Part shown: in pieces, positions 1-7,222 of the stretch | Position numbering within the stretch: the first letter of the stretch is position 1 | Layout of the letters: each line of letters starts with the position of its first letter | DNA from: SW4 sp042466115 | GTDB lineage: Bacteria; Pseudomonadota; Alphaproteobacteria; Rhodobacterales; Rhodobacteraceae | Reading direction: 5' to 3' | DNA length: 64,000 bases | Assembly (NCBI RefSeq): GCF_042466115.1 | Contig: NZ_JAXHBQ010000001.1 | Location: forward strand, 2,728,001-2,792,000 | The notes under the pieces: generated by a model | The model's database searches: none | What the model was told of the DNA's origin: nothing | Seen by the model: only the letters and a program-made list of their open reading frames with translations | Program-made: the position numbers and the translations under genes

Positions 1-1
1 C

Positions 2-448
2 TTTATGACCAAGGCGGCGGGTCTCTATGACACGCATTTCCTTGTCATCATGGTCCTGTCGCTGATCAACCTGCCCATCGCCATCTGGATGCTGTTCACC
101 TACTTCAAGGACATCCCCAAGGACATCATCGAGGCCGGTCAAATGGACGGCCTGACCACATGGGGCGAAGTGCGCGAAATCCTGATCCCGCTGGCCTGGG
201 GCGGCATCGCTTCGACCGCGCTGCTGATCTTCATCTTCTGCTGGAACGAAGCCTATTGGACGGTCCGCCTGACCACGACCGAGGCCGCAACCCTGTCCAA
301 ACTGATCGAAGGCAACCGCGCGCCGGAGGGGCTGTTCTTTGGCCGCCTGTCGGCAGTGTCCACCGCCGCAGTCGGCCCGATCGTCGTGCTGGGCTGGTTC
401 TGTCAGAAACAACTGGTCCAGGGTCTTACCTTCGGCGCCGTGAAATAA
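2..448 (+). CDS. smoG: Polyol (sorbitol/mannitol) ABC transporter permease, 3' part
   Basis: This is the C-terminal part of a MalG-type inner-membrane permease; the 5' end lies outside the window. It would form part of the channel that imports a sugar alcohol from the periplasm. The EAA loop that docks on the ATPase is visible (EAGQMDGLTTWGEV...P, about residues 41-60 of the visible part) between hydrophobic segments. The sorbitol/mannitol assignment rests on the neighbours: the ATPase gene starts 48 bases downstream and is followed by sorbitol and mannitol dehydrogenases, the order known from the Rhodobacter sphaeroides smo/mtl operon. Another polyol is possible. Confidence 0.85.
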   Translation, partial: FMTKAAGLYDTHFLVIMVLSLINLPIAIWMLFTYFKDIPKDIIEAGQMDGLTTWGEVREILIPLAWGGIASTALLIFIFCWNEAYWTVRLTTTEAATLSKLIEGNRAPEGLFFGRLSAVSTAAVGPIVVLGWFCQKQLVQGLTFGAVK

Positions 449-496
449 GCGTTCGCGCATCAAGACAAACGCGCTGCGGCGCACGAGGAGAATATC

Positions 497-1501
497 ATGG
501 GACGGATCGTACTTGATAAAGTGAAAAAGCAATTCGGCGACGTGGAAGTCATCCCGCCGCTGGACCTTGAAATCGAAGACGGCGAGTTTGTCGTCTTTGT
601 CGGCCCCTCGGGGTGTGGCAAGTCCACGCTGCTGCGTATGATTGCGGGTCTGGAAGACCTCACCGCGGGCGACATCAATATCGACGGCGACGTTGTGACC
701 GAAGTGCCCCCCTCCAAGCGTGGCCTTGCGATGGTGTTCCAGTCCTATGCGCTTTATCCGCATATGACTGTGCGCAAGAACATCGCCTTCCCCTTGCGGA
801 TGGAAGGGGTTGATCAGGCCACACAGGACGCCAAAGTCGCCGCTGCCGCGAAATCCCTGAACCTTGGTGACTATCTGGATCGCAAACCGGGCCAGTTGTC
901 GGGTGGTCAGCGCCAGCGTGTGGCCATTGGCCGTGCGATTGTGCGTGAACCGGCGGCATTCCTCTTTGATGAACCGCTTTCCAACCTCGACGCCGCACTG
1001 CGGGTCGGCATGCGCCTCGAGATCATGGAACTTCACGAGAAGCTGAAAACCACCATGATCTATGTGACCCACGATCAGGTTGAGGCCATGACAATGGCTG
1101 ACAAGATCGTCGTGTTGCAGGCCGGTGTGATCGAACAGGTTGGTTCCCCGCTTGATCTGTATCATGCACCGCGCAACGTCTTTGTGGCCGGTTTCATTGG
1201 TTCGCCCAAGATGAATCTGATCGAAGGACCCGAAGCCGCCAAACATGACGCCAAAACCATCGGCATCCGCCCCGAACACTTGTCGGTGTCCAAGGAAAGC
1301 GGCACCTGGAAAGGGACCGTTGGCGTGGCCGAACACCTGGGTTCGGATACATTTATTCACGTCCACGACACGGGCCTGGGCGACATGATCACTGTGCGCA
1401 TCACAGGCGATATCGAAGCCCGCCATGGCGACACGATCTACCTGACGCCTGATCTGGAAAGATTGCATCGTTTTGGTGCGGACGGACTGCGGATTGCATG
1501 A
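497..1501 (+). CDS. smoK: Sugar-alcohol ABC transporter ATP-binding protein (MalK/UgpC type)
   Basis: This cytoplasmic ATPase powers the polyol importer. At 334 aa it has the usual MalK-type length. Walker A is GPSGCGKST (about residues 36-44), the signature is LSGGQRQR (about 134), Walker B is FLFDEP (about 154), and the H-loop His lies in YVTHDQ (about 190). A C-terminal TOBE-type region (IGIRPEHL) follows. GAGGAG lies 7 bases before the ATG. Its last bases overlap the next start as ATGA, which indicates translational coupling to the dehydrogenase genes. The substrate is inferred from the operon. Confidence 0.92.
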   Translation: MGRIVLDKVKKQFGDVEVIPPLDLEIEDGEFVVFVGPSGCGKSTLLRMIAGLEDLTAGDINIDGDVVTEVPPSKRGLAMVFQSYALYPHMTVRKNIAFPLRMEGVDQATQDAKVAAAAKSLNLGDYLDRKPGQLSGGQRQRVAIGRAIVREPAAFLFDEPLSNLDAALRVGMRLEIMELHEKLKTTMIYVTHDQVEAMTMADKIVVLQAGVIEQVGSPLDLYHAPRNVFVAGFIGSPKMNLIEGPEAAKHDAKTIGIRPEHLSVSKESGTWKGTVGVAEHLGSDTFIHVHDTGLGDMITVRITGDIEARHGDTIYLTPDLERLHRFGADGLRIA

Positions 1502-2271
1502 CACGGCTTGCTGGAAAAACCGCGCTGATCACGGGCGCTGCCCGCGGGATCGGGCTGGCGTTTGCGCAGGCTTACGTCGCCCAGGGCGCGCGCGTTGCGA
1601 TTGCCGACATCAATATTGATGCGGCGCGCAAGGCGGCGGATGATATCGGCAAAAGTGCCATCGCCGTGGCGCTGGACGTCACCGATCAAGCAAGTATCGA
1701 CGCCTGCGTCAAAGCCGTGGAAACCGAATTTGGCGCGATTGACATCCTGATCAACAACGCCGCCTTGTTCGAGGCCGCAGAGCTGGTCGACATCACCCGC
1801 GCGAGTTACGACAAGCTGTTTGCGGTCAATGTCCAAGGCACCTTGTTCATGATGCAGGCGGTCGCGAAATCCATGATTGCGCGCGGGCAGGGTGGCAAGA
1901 TCATCAACATGGCCAGTCAGGCCGGGCGGCGCGGTGAGGCCTTGGTCGCGGTTTACTGCGCAACCAAGGCGGCCGTGATCAGCCTGACACAATCCGCGGG
2001 CCTGAACCTGATCAAGCACGGGATCAACGTGAATGCCATCGCGCCCGGCGTAGTTGACGGCGACCACTGGATCGGCGTGGACGCCTATTTCGCCAAACTG
2101 GAAGGCCTGCAACCGGGCGAGAAAAAGAAACAGGTTGGCGCGGCTGTTCCGTTCGGGCGCATGGGCACTGCCGATGATCTCACCGGGATGGCCGTGTTTC
2201 TGGCCACACCGGACGCCGACTATATCGTCGCGCAAACCTATAACGTCGATGGCGGGAACTGGATGAGCTGA
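1498..2271 (+). CDS. smoS: Sorbitol dehydrogenase (SDR family; L-iditol 2-dehydrogenase)
   Basis: A classical short-chain dehydrogenase of 257 aa, expected to oxidise D-sorbitol to fructose (and related polyols) with NAD+ in the cytoplasm. The nucleotide-binding motif is TGAARGIG at residues 12-19. INNAA follows near residue 85, and the catalytic Ser, then YCATK, lie around residues 140-160. The C-terminal VDGGNWMS ending is typical of the family. It overlaps the ATPase by 4 bases and mtlK by 1 base, so it is an internal gene of the polyol operon. The polyol assignment follows the R. sphaeroides SmoS precedent and gene order. Confidence 0.9.
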   Translation: MTRLAGKTALITGAARGIGLAFAQAYVAQGARVAIADINIDAARKAADDIGKSAIAVALDVTDQASIDACVKAVETEFGAIDILINNAALFEAAELVDITRASYDKLFAVNVQGTLFMMQAVAKSMIARGQGGKIINMASQAGRRGEALVAVYCATKAAVISLTQSAGLNLIKHGINVNAIAPGVVDGDHWIGVDAYFAKLEGLQPGEKKKQVGAAVPFGRMGTADDLTGMAVFLATPDADYIVAQTYNVDGGNWMS

Positions 2272-3764
2272 TGGCACAAAAACTAACCCTCGCGAACCTG
2301 CCCAAACTGGCCGAAACCGTGGCCCGCCCGTCCTACGGGCGTGCCGACCTTAGTGCTGGCATCCTGCATATTGGTGTCGGCAATTTTCACCGCGCGCATC
2401 AGGCCGTCTATCTGGACCGGTTGTTTGATATGGGCGAAAGCCGTGACTGGGCCATTGTCGGTGCAGGCGTCAAGCATTTCGATCAGGCCACCCGTGACCG
2501 GCTTGAGGGGCAGGACTGGCTGTCGACGATCGTCGAACTTGATCCCGACCAGCTGGGTGCGCGGGTCAACGGCGCAATGATTGATTTCCTGCCGGTCGAT
2601 CCGGCGGCGATTGTCGCAAAACTGGCCGATCCGGCGATCCGTATCGTGTCACTGACCGTGACCGAAGGCGGCTATTACGTTGACGCGCTGACAGGTGGTT
2701 TTGATACCAGACATCCCGAAGTGCAGGCCGATGCCGGTGCACCTGCCAGCCCCAAGACCGTGTTCGGGATGATCATCGCCGGCCTGCGCGCGCGCCGTGA
2801 CGCGGGGCAGGTGCCCTTTACCGTGATGTCTTGCGACAACCTGCCCGAAAACGGCCATGTGGCCCGCAACTCGGTCCTTGGAATGGCCCGGCTGGTTGAT
2901 GCTGATCTGGCCGATTGGATCGCCGACAACGTGGCCTTTCCCAACGGCATGGTTGATTGCATCACCCCCGCCACCACCGACCGCGAACGTGCCCTTGTGC
3001 GCGACCGGTTCGGGATCGAGGATGCGGCCCCGGTGATCTGCGAACCCTTTCACCAGTGGGTGCTTGAGGATCACTTTACCGCCGGTCGCCCCGCCCTTGA
3101 AAAGGTCGGTGTCGAATTTGTGGACAACGTCACCCCCTATGAATTGATGAAGCTGCGTATCCTGAACGGGGGCCACGCCGCGATTGCATATGTGGGTGCG
3201 TTGTTGGGGCACACCTATTCCTACGAGGCGATGAACGATCCTGATATTGCCGCGTGGTATGCGCATCTGGGCCGGACCGAAATCATTCCGACGCTTGATC
3301 CGATCGCGGGCGTCGATTTTGATGCCTATCTGACTACCTGCATTGCGCGATTTGGCAATACGGCTGTGGCCGACACCGTGGCGCGGCTGTGTCTGGACGG
3401 GTCGAACCGCCAGCCAAAGTTTATCCTGCCCACGCTGCGCGATGCGCTGGCGCAAAAGGGTGCCATTGACGGGCTGGCGCTGGAAATCGCACTGTGGTGC
3501 CGGTTTTGTGCCGCAACGGCTGACGCGGGATCGGAACTTGCGCTTGAGGACGAGCGCGCGCGCGCCCTGTCCAAGGCCGCCCTTGCAACCCGTGATACCC
3601 CTGATGCCTTCCTTGGGATCACGGATGTTTTCGGCGATCTGCAAAGAAACGCGCGCCTTTGCGCGGCCTTTTCCGACTGGATGCAGATGCTGTGGGCACA
3701 CGATCCGCGCACCGTTTTGCGCGCCTATGTTGCTGGCCCCGAAGCCATGCGCAAACTGGCCTAA
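2271..3764 (+). CDS. mtlK: Mannitol 2-dehydrogenase
   Basis: A long-chain polyol dehydrogenase (497 aa, normal for the family) converting D-mannitol to D-fructose with NAD+. The N-terminal ILHIGVGNFHRAHQA is the family's nucleotide-binding signature. The catalytic region is represented by MKLRILNGGHAAIAY, about residues 290-310, where the essential Lys and the N..H residues sit. Its ATG shares one base with the preceding stop (TGATG). It is the last gene of the operon and runs convergently into the cdsA-like gene with a 4-base overlap, so I see no room for a classical terminator between them. Confidence 0.93.
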   Translation: MAQKLTLANLPKLAETVARPSYGRADLSAGILHIGVGNFHRAHQAVYLDRLFDMGESRDWAIVGAGVKHFDQATRDRLEGQDWLSTIVELDPDQLGARVNGAMIDFLPVDPAAIVAKLADPAIRIVSLTVTEGGYYVDALTGGFDTRHPEVQADAGAPASPKTVFGMIIAGLRARRDAGQVPFTVMSCDNLPENGHVARNSVLGMARLVDADLADWIADNVAFPNGMVDCITPATTDRERALVRDRFGIEDAAPVICEPFHQWVLEDHFTAGRPALEKVGVEFVDNVTPYELMKLRILNGGHAAIAYVGALLGHTYSYEAMNDPDIAAWYAHLGRTEIIPTLDPIAGVDFDAYLTTCIARFGNTAVADTVARLCLDGSNRQPKFILPTLRDALAQKGAIDGLALEIALWCRFCAATADAGSELALEDERARALSKAALATRDTPDAFLGITDVFGDLQRNARLCAAFSDWMQMLWAHDPRTVLRAYVAGPEAMRKLA

Positions 3765-4708
3765 GCGCCCCAGAAATACAGCGTCAGGTGATAGAAAATC
3801 GGCGCGGCAAAAACGACGCTGTCAAGCTGGTCGGCCACGCCGCCCTGACCGGGGATCAAGTGCGACCAGTCCTTGATCCCACGGTCGCGCTTGATCGCGG
3901 CAAAGACGATGTTGCCAAACATTCCCACCAGTGATGCAACCCCGGCCATGGCCATCGCACCGATGATGCCAAAGGGTGTGATCCAGGCCAGCAAGGCACC
4001 GATCAACATGGCCGACCCGACGCCGCAGATCAGCCCTTCATAGGTCTTGGGTGAAATGCCGGCAGCGATTTTCGTACGTCCGATCCGGCGGCCAAAGAAG
4101 AAATCCAGCAGGTCGCCGAACTGCACTACCAACACCAAAAAGGCGATCAGCAGTAGCGCGCGTTCAGGCGGGTAGCCCTCGATTTTCACAGTCATCAACG
4201 CAGGCACATGGCTGGCACAAAACACCGCGATCATCAGCCCCCATTGGGTTTCGGCCACCCGCACAAGAAAACGGTTCGCATCGCCGCGCAACGCGCTGAC
4301 GATAGGCAACAGCAGGAACGCATAGACGGGGATGAACACCGAAAACAGCCCCGACCAGCCCAGCCAGATCAGCAGGTATTGCACCGGCATCACGACATAA
4401 AACGCCACCGCCAGTGACATGTGATCGGCCTGCGACTTGCTGGTCATTGTCAGCAATTCGCGCAAGGCCGCAAAGGAGGCAAAGGCAAACAGCACCACGA
4501 TCCCGATCCGCCCGATCAGCAGCGCAAGCGACAGCAGGATCACCATCGCCCACCACGAATGCACGCGGGTCATGAATGTTTCGACGACGGGGTTCGTGCC
4601 GTCGGGCGCGACCTTGGCGCGCAGGACTTCACCAAAAAAGGTCAGCGCCATCAGGATGCCGGCAACGCCCAGAAACAACAGCAGGATATCGGATGTTGTA
4701 TCGGTCAT
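3761..4708 (-). CDS. cdsA: Phosphatidate cytidylyltransferase-like membrane enzyme
   Basis: An integral membrane protein (315 aa, about eight hydrophobic helices) of the CTP_transf_1 family, which makes CDP-diacylglycerol from phosphatidate and CTP. The family signature lies near the C terminus as KRDRGIKDWSHLIPGQGG followed by AD.LD, about residues 268-290. The canonical H-G-G is Q-G-G here, a small deviation. It overlaps the upstream acyltransferase gene by 4 bases, so the two probably form a phospholipid operon. Rhodobacterales often carry a second canonical cdsA elsewhere next to dxr, so this may be a paralogue. Confidence 0.85.
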   Translation of the reverse strand: MTDTTSDILLLFLGVAGILMALTFFGEVLRAKVAPDGTNPVVETFMTRVHSWWAMVILLSLALLIGRIGIVVLFAFASFAALRELLTMTSKSQADHMSLAVAFYVVMPVQYLLIWLGWSGLFSVFIPVYAFLLLPIVSALRGDANRFLVRVAETQWGLMIAVFCASHVPALMTVKIEGYPPERALLLIAFLVLVVQFGDLLDFFFGRRIGRTKIAAGISPKTYEGLICGVGSAMLIGALLAWITPFGIIGAMAMAGVASLVGMFGNIVFAAIKRDRGIKDWSHLIPGQGGVADQLDSVVFAAPIFYHLTLYFWGA

Positions 4709-5367
4709 GTGCGCACCTCGGGGGCAAGGCCGACCAAGGCATCAGAGGCACGGGTCAGGAAATCATCCTTGCCCTCGCCCGATGCCACATGGACGGGCGC
4801 GCCAAACGTGACGGTGCAGATCAGGGGCAGGGGGATCACCTCGCCCTTGGGCATGATTTCATTGACGTTGGCGATCCATGTAGGGACCAGATCAACATCG
4901 GGAAAGGCCTTGCCGATGTTATAGAGCCCCGCCTTGAAGGGCAGTAGCGGATCCTCGGTCATATTGCGGTTGCCTTCTGGGAAAATGATCAGGCTCGATC
5001 CGTCCTCAAGGGCTTGCAGGATGGCCGCCATCGGATCTTCACCAGCGGCGCGGGCCTCGGGGCGACGATCGACCAGCACACAGTTGAAAACTTCGGGGCC
5101 GACAAAGGCGCGCAGCTTGTTCTTGAGCCAGTAATCCGCCGCCGCCACGGGGCGCACGCTGCGCCGCATGGCAGGCGGTAGGCAGGACCAGATCATCGGC
5201 ATATCGCCGTTGCTGACGTGGTTGGCATAGTAAACGCGCTGGCGTGGCACAGGTTCGATCCCGCGCCAGTCGGGGCGCACCGCCGTCACAAAGCGTGCGA
5301 ACATCGCGATGGCATGACCAACGATATTGGCAGCGAAACGGCGCAAAAGGATCAAAGGGTTCACCAT
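4705..5367 (-). CDS. plsC: 1-acyl-sn-glycerol-3-phosphate acyltransferase-like protein
   Basis: A PlsC-family acyltransferase (220 aa) acting at the inner membrane, which would supply the phosphatidate used by the adjacent CdsA-like enzyme. The HX4D catalytic motif is H50-V-S-N-G-D55. The glycerophosphate-binding motif appears as FPEGNR around residue 130, where many members have EGTR. The N terminus has one hydrophobic segment. The ribosome site before the ATG is weak. Translational coupling to the cdsA-like gene (4-base overlap) supports a shared job. The exact acceptor lipid cannot be read from the sequence. Confidence 0.85.
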   Translation of the reverse strand: MVNPLILLRRFAANIVGHAIAMFARFVTAVRPDWRGIEPVPRQRVYYANHVSNGDMPMIWSCLPPAMRRSVRPVAAADYWLKNKLRAFVGPEVFNCVLVDRRPEARAAGEDPMAAILQALEDGSSLIIFPEGNRNMTEDPLLPFKAGLYNIGKAFPDVDLVPTWIANVNEIMPKGEVIPLPLICTVTFGAPVHVASGEGKDDFLTRASDALVGLAPEVRT

Positions 5368-5415
5368 TGTGTCAGAGTGGCGCAGGCGTGCGGATTTGAA
5401 AAGCGTTTAGACGCG

Positions 5416-5448
5416 AAAAACCCCGCCCCCCGTGATCAGGGGGCGGGG
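5416..5448 (-). terminator. Rho-independent terminator of the pspA-yiaA-like operon
   Basis: A perfect 10-bp GC stem (5421-5430 with 5439-5448, arm CCCCGCCCCC) with an 8-base loop. On the minus strand five Ts follow (5416-5420). It sits 15 bases past the stop of the small membrane protein gene at 5463-5747. Confidence 0.85.
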
Positions 5449-5462
5449 CAGGGGTGGTGGGA

Positions 5463-5747
5463 TCAGTCCTCGTTGGCACCCACATATTCGCTCAGGATCT
5501 TTTCGTTGCGGGCCTCTTCAAGGCGCTGCAAACGGTCTTCGCTCAGGCGGTCGTCAAAGCGGTATTTGACGAAATTCACAAGGCTGAGCGTCAGCAACAG
5601 GATACCGATGCCCCAATAGCCCTTGGTCGAAAGCGGCACATCGGGCGACATGTAAAGCGACAGCGCCAGCATCCCGTAGGCGATCAACACGCCAGCCGCG
5701 TTAAAGGTCATGATCAGGCCGTTGTCATTGCGATTGAAGTTGTTCAT
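5463..5747 (-). CDS. YiaA/YiaB-like two-helix inner membrane protein
   Basis: A 94-aa protein with two membrane helices (about residues 15-33 and 40-60) and a charged, probably helical C-terminal tail rich in Glu and Arg. It resembles the YiaA/YiaB two-helix family. AAGGA lies about 9 bases before the ATG. It starts 27 bases after the PspA-like gene and is followed by a strong terminator, so the two form a two-gene operon. The context suggests a membrane partner of the PspA-like protein in envelope stress. That role is inferred; the family has no firm biochemical function that I know. Confidence 0.8.
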   Translation of the reverse strand: MNNFNRNDNGLIMTFNAAGVLIAYGMLALSLYMSPDVPLSTKGYWGIGILLLTLSLVNFVKYRFDDRLSEDRLQRLEEARNEKILSEYVGANED

Positions 5748-5774
5748 TTTTCTATTCCTTTTCCGTGTGTTACG

Positions 5775-6455
5775 TTACTTGGATTTCTTTTTCAGCCGGG
5801 CCAGAACATCGTCTGCCGTGGTCCGTGTCGCGGGACCAAAACCTTGATCGGCCATGCGGTCGGCCAGTGTTTCATGGCCCAGATCGCGGTCGATCTCGCG
5901 CAGGATTTCCGATTGTTCAAAGGGGTCGTCGCGGCCCATGACACGGGCGATCAGTTCTTCGGCTTCTTCGACGTTGGACGTGCGCCCGATGGTCGTGTTG
6001 AGGCGCGACTGGATCGCCTGTTCGTTGCGCACGGCCTTGGCCTGAATAGCGCCCTGTTTCAGGTCGATGATGCGGCGGTGGCCTGCTTCGATGCTTGCGC
6101 GCAAACGCACGGTTTTCTGGTCAAGTCGCGTCAGGGTCTCGCGCCGGATCACCAGTTCGTTCTCCATCTGGGCGATGGCATGGGCGGCCTCGGTCGCCAT
6201 GTCGTCGCGACCGTTTTCGATCGCCTGTTCGGCGCGCTTGGTCATGTCCTTGATGCGGGTATCAAGGTTTTGTTTCTGGCGCTCCTCGCTGCGCTGACGC
6301 TGGATCAGACTGGCCAGCGTGGCCTTGGCGGCTTTGATGCCGGCCTCGGCCTCGCGGATTTTCTGATCGATCAGTTCAATCGCAAAAGCGTCACGCACCC
6401 GATCTTCCGAGCGTGCATTCACACCCGCGATCAGGGTTGAGAGTGTCTTGAACAT
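5775..6455 (-). CDS. pspA: PspA/IM30 family envelope-stress protein
   Basis: A 226-aa, almost wholly alpha-helical coiled-coil protein of the PspA/Vipp1 type, which binds the cytoplasmic face of stressed membranes (ESCRT-III-like superfamily). The N-terminal amphipathic start (MFKTLSTLIAGV) and long heptad-rich helices through about residue 175 are visible. I chose the ATG at 6455 because AAAGGA precedes it by 8 bases; an in-frame upstream ATG at 6500 has no such site and lies inside an operator. Three TGAAC-N3-GTTCA palindromes lie between it and the TetR gene. No PspF or PspBC is seen, so control is probably by TetR. Confidence 0.88.
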   Translation of the reverse strand: MFKTLSTLIAGVNARSEDRVRDAFAIELIDQKIREAEAGIKAAKATLASLIQRQRSEERQKQNLDTRIKDMTKRAEQAIENGRDDMATEAAHAIAQMENELVIRRETLTRLDQKTVRLRASIEAGHRRIIDLKQGAIQAKAVRNEQAIQSRLNTTIGRTSNVEEAEELIARVMGRDDPFEQSEILREIDRDLGHETLADRMADQGFGPATRTTADDVLARLKKKSK

Positions 6456-6493
6456 CGTCGTTCCTTTCATGTTGTGGCGCTCGTTTGATTTCG

Positions 6494-6506
6494 TGAACAC
6501 CGTTCA
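6494..6506. promoter_or_regulatory. TetR operator copy 1 (TGAACACCGTTCA)
   Basis: A 13-bp site with perfect 5-bp arms TGAAC/GTTCA, 39 bases upstream of the pspA-like start codon. It belongs to the four-copy set shared with the tetR promoter. Binding by the adjacent TetR protein is inferred. Confidence 0.7.
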
Positions 6507-6528
6507 TGAATTGAACCTAGCAATTGAG

Positions 6529-6541
6529 TGAACATTGTTCA
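6529..6541. promoter_or_regulatory. TetR operator copy 2 (TGAACATTGTTCA)
   Basis: A 13-bp palindrome, TGAAC-ATT-GTTCA, in the pspA promoter region. Its centre is 35 bp from copy 1 and 23 bp from copy 3. Confidence 0.75.
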
Positions 6542-6551
6542 AGGCATTTTG

Positions 6552-6564
6552 TGAACATTGTTCA
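6552..6564. promoter_or_regulatory. TetR operator copy 3 (TGAACATTGTTCA)
   Basis: Identical to copy 2. It overlaps the last codon and stop codon (6562-6564) of the tetR gene itself, so the coding end has been kept compatible with the operator. Confidence 0.75.
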
Positions 6565-7167
6565 GGAAATATCGCCTGCGGCCGTCAACTGCCGTAAAAC
6601 AAGGGAAATCATGCGGTCGATTTCGTCCGTTGGCACGCCTGATGCGGCCTCATCCAGCGCCAAAAGCACGATTCCATGGACCGAGGAAAACAGCGCACGG
6701 GTCATCAATTCCAAATCTGATTCGTCCAGATCGGGGAAAATCACCGACAAGGGCGCGGCGATATAGGCCATCAGGCGGCCCATTTCGCGCAGATACCAGT
6801 CGGGCGCGGATTCACCCTCCGCGCGGTCCACGTCAAACATCGCGCGCCACAGGTTGTGGTTTTCCGCGGCGAACCGGTGATAGCCCTGCGACATCACCAC
6901 CAGCTGTTCGACAGCATCCGTGGGCGCAGCGGCCAATGCTTCGGACACGGTTGCGCCCAGTTTGTCAAAGGTGCGGGCGTTCACGGCCAGCACCAGATCG
7001 GTCAGATCGCCAAAGACGTTATAGATTGCGCCGACAGCACAACCCGCATCCGCCGCCAGATCACGCGCACGCAGGGATGACAGCCCGTCCGCCGCGATCC
7101 GGCGTTCCGCGTGGGCGATCAGGTTTTCGCGCAATGCGCGGCGGCGCTCTTCGACTTTGCCTGCCAT
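6562..7167 (-). CDS. TetR/AcrR family transcriptional regulator
   Basis: A 201-aa TetR-type repressor. The N-terminal DNA-binding region (about residues 10-60) contains the helix-turn-helix LRARDLAADAGCAVGAIYNVF, and the C-terminal region resembles the WHG-type ligand-binding domain. It lies directly upstream of the pspA-yiaA-like pair on the same strand. One TGAAC-N3-GTTCA palindrome sits 12 bases before its own start and three more sit between it and pspA, which points to autoregulation plus control of pspA. The ligand is unknown. Confidence 0.9.
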   Translation of the reverse strand: MAGKVEERRRALRENLIAHAERRIAADGLSSLRARDLAADAGCAVGAIYNVFGDLTDLVLAVNARTFDKLGATVSEALAAAPTDAVEQLVVMSQGYHRFAAENHNLWRAMFDVDRAEGESAPDWYLREMGRLMAYIAAPLSVIFPDLDESDLELMTRALFSSVHGIVLLALDEAASGVPTDEIDRMISLVLRQLTAAGDIS

Positions 7168-7178
7168 GGGGACTCCTG

Positions 7179-7191
7179 TGAACTTTGTTCA
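7179..7191. promoter_or_regulatory. TetR operator copy 4, autoregulatory (TGAACTTTGTTCA)
   Basis: The fourth TGAAC-N3-GTTCA palindrome, 12 bases upstream of the tetR ATG. This position would block transcription of tetR. Confidence 0.72.
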
Positions 7192-7222
7192 AACTAGCCC
7201 GCAGATTGGCGTTTGCAAACCC

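Noticed and set aside
5454..6440. A 328-codon plus-strand frame over the pspA/yiaA-like genes
   Set aside because: It is opposite to well-supported genes with ribosome sites, operators and a terminator; no ribosome site or family resemblance of its own.
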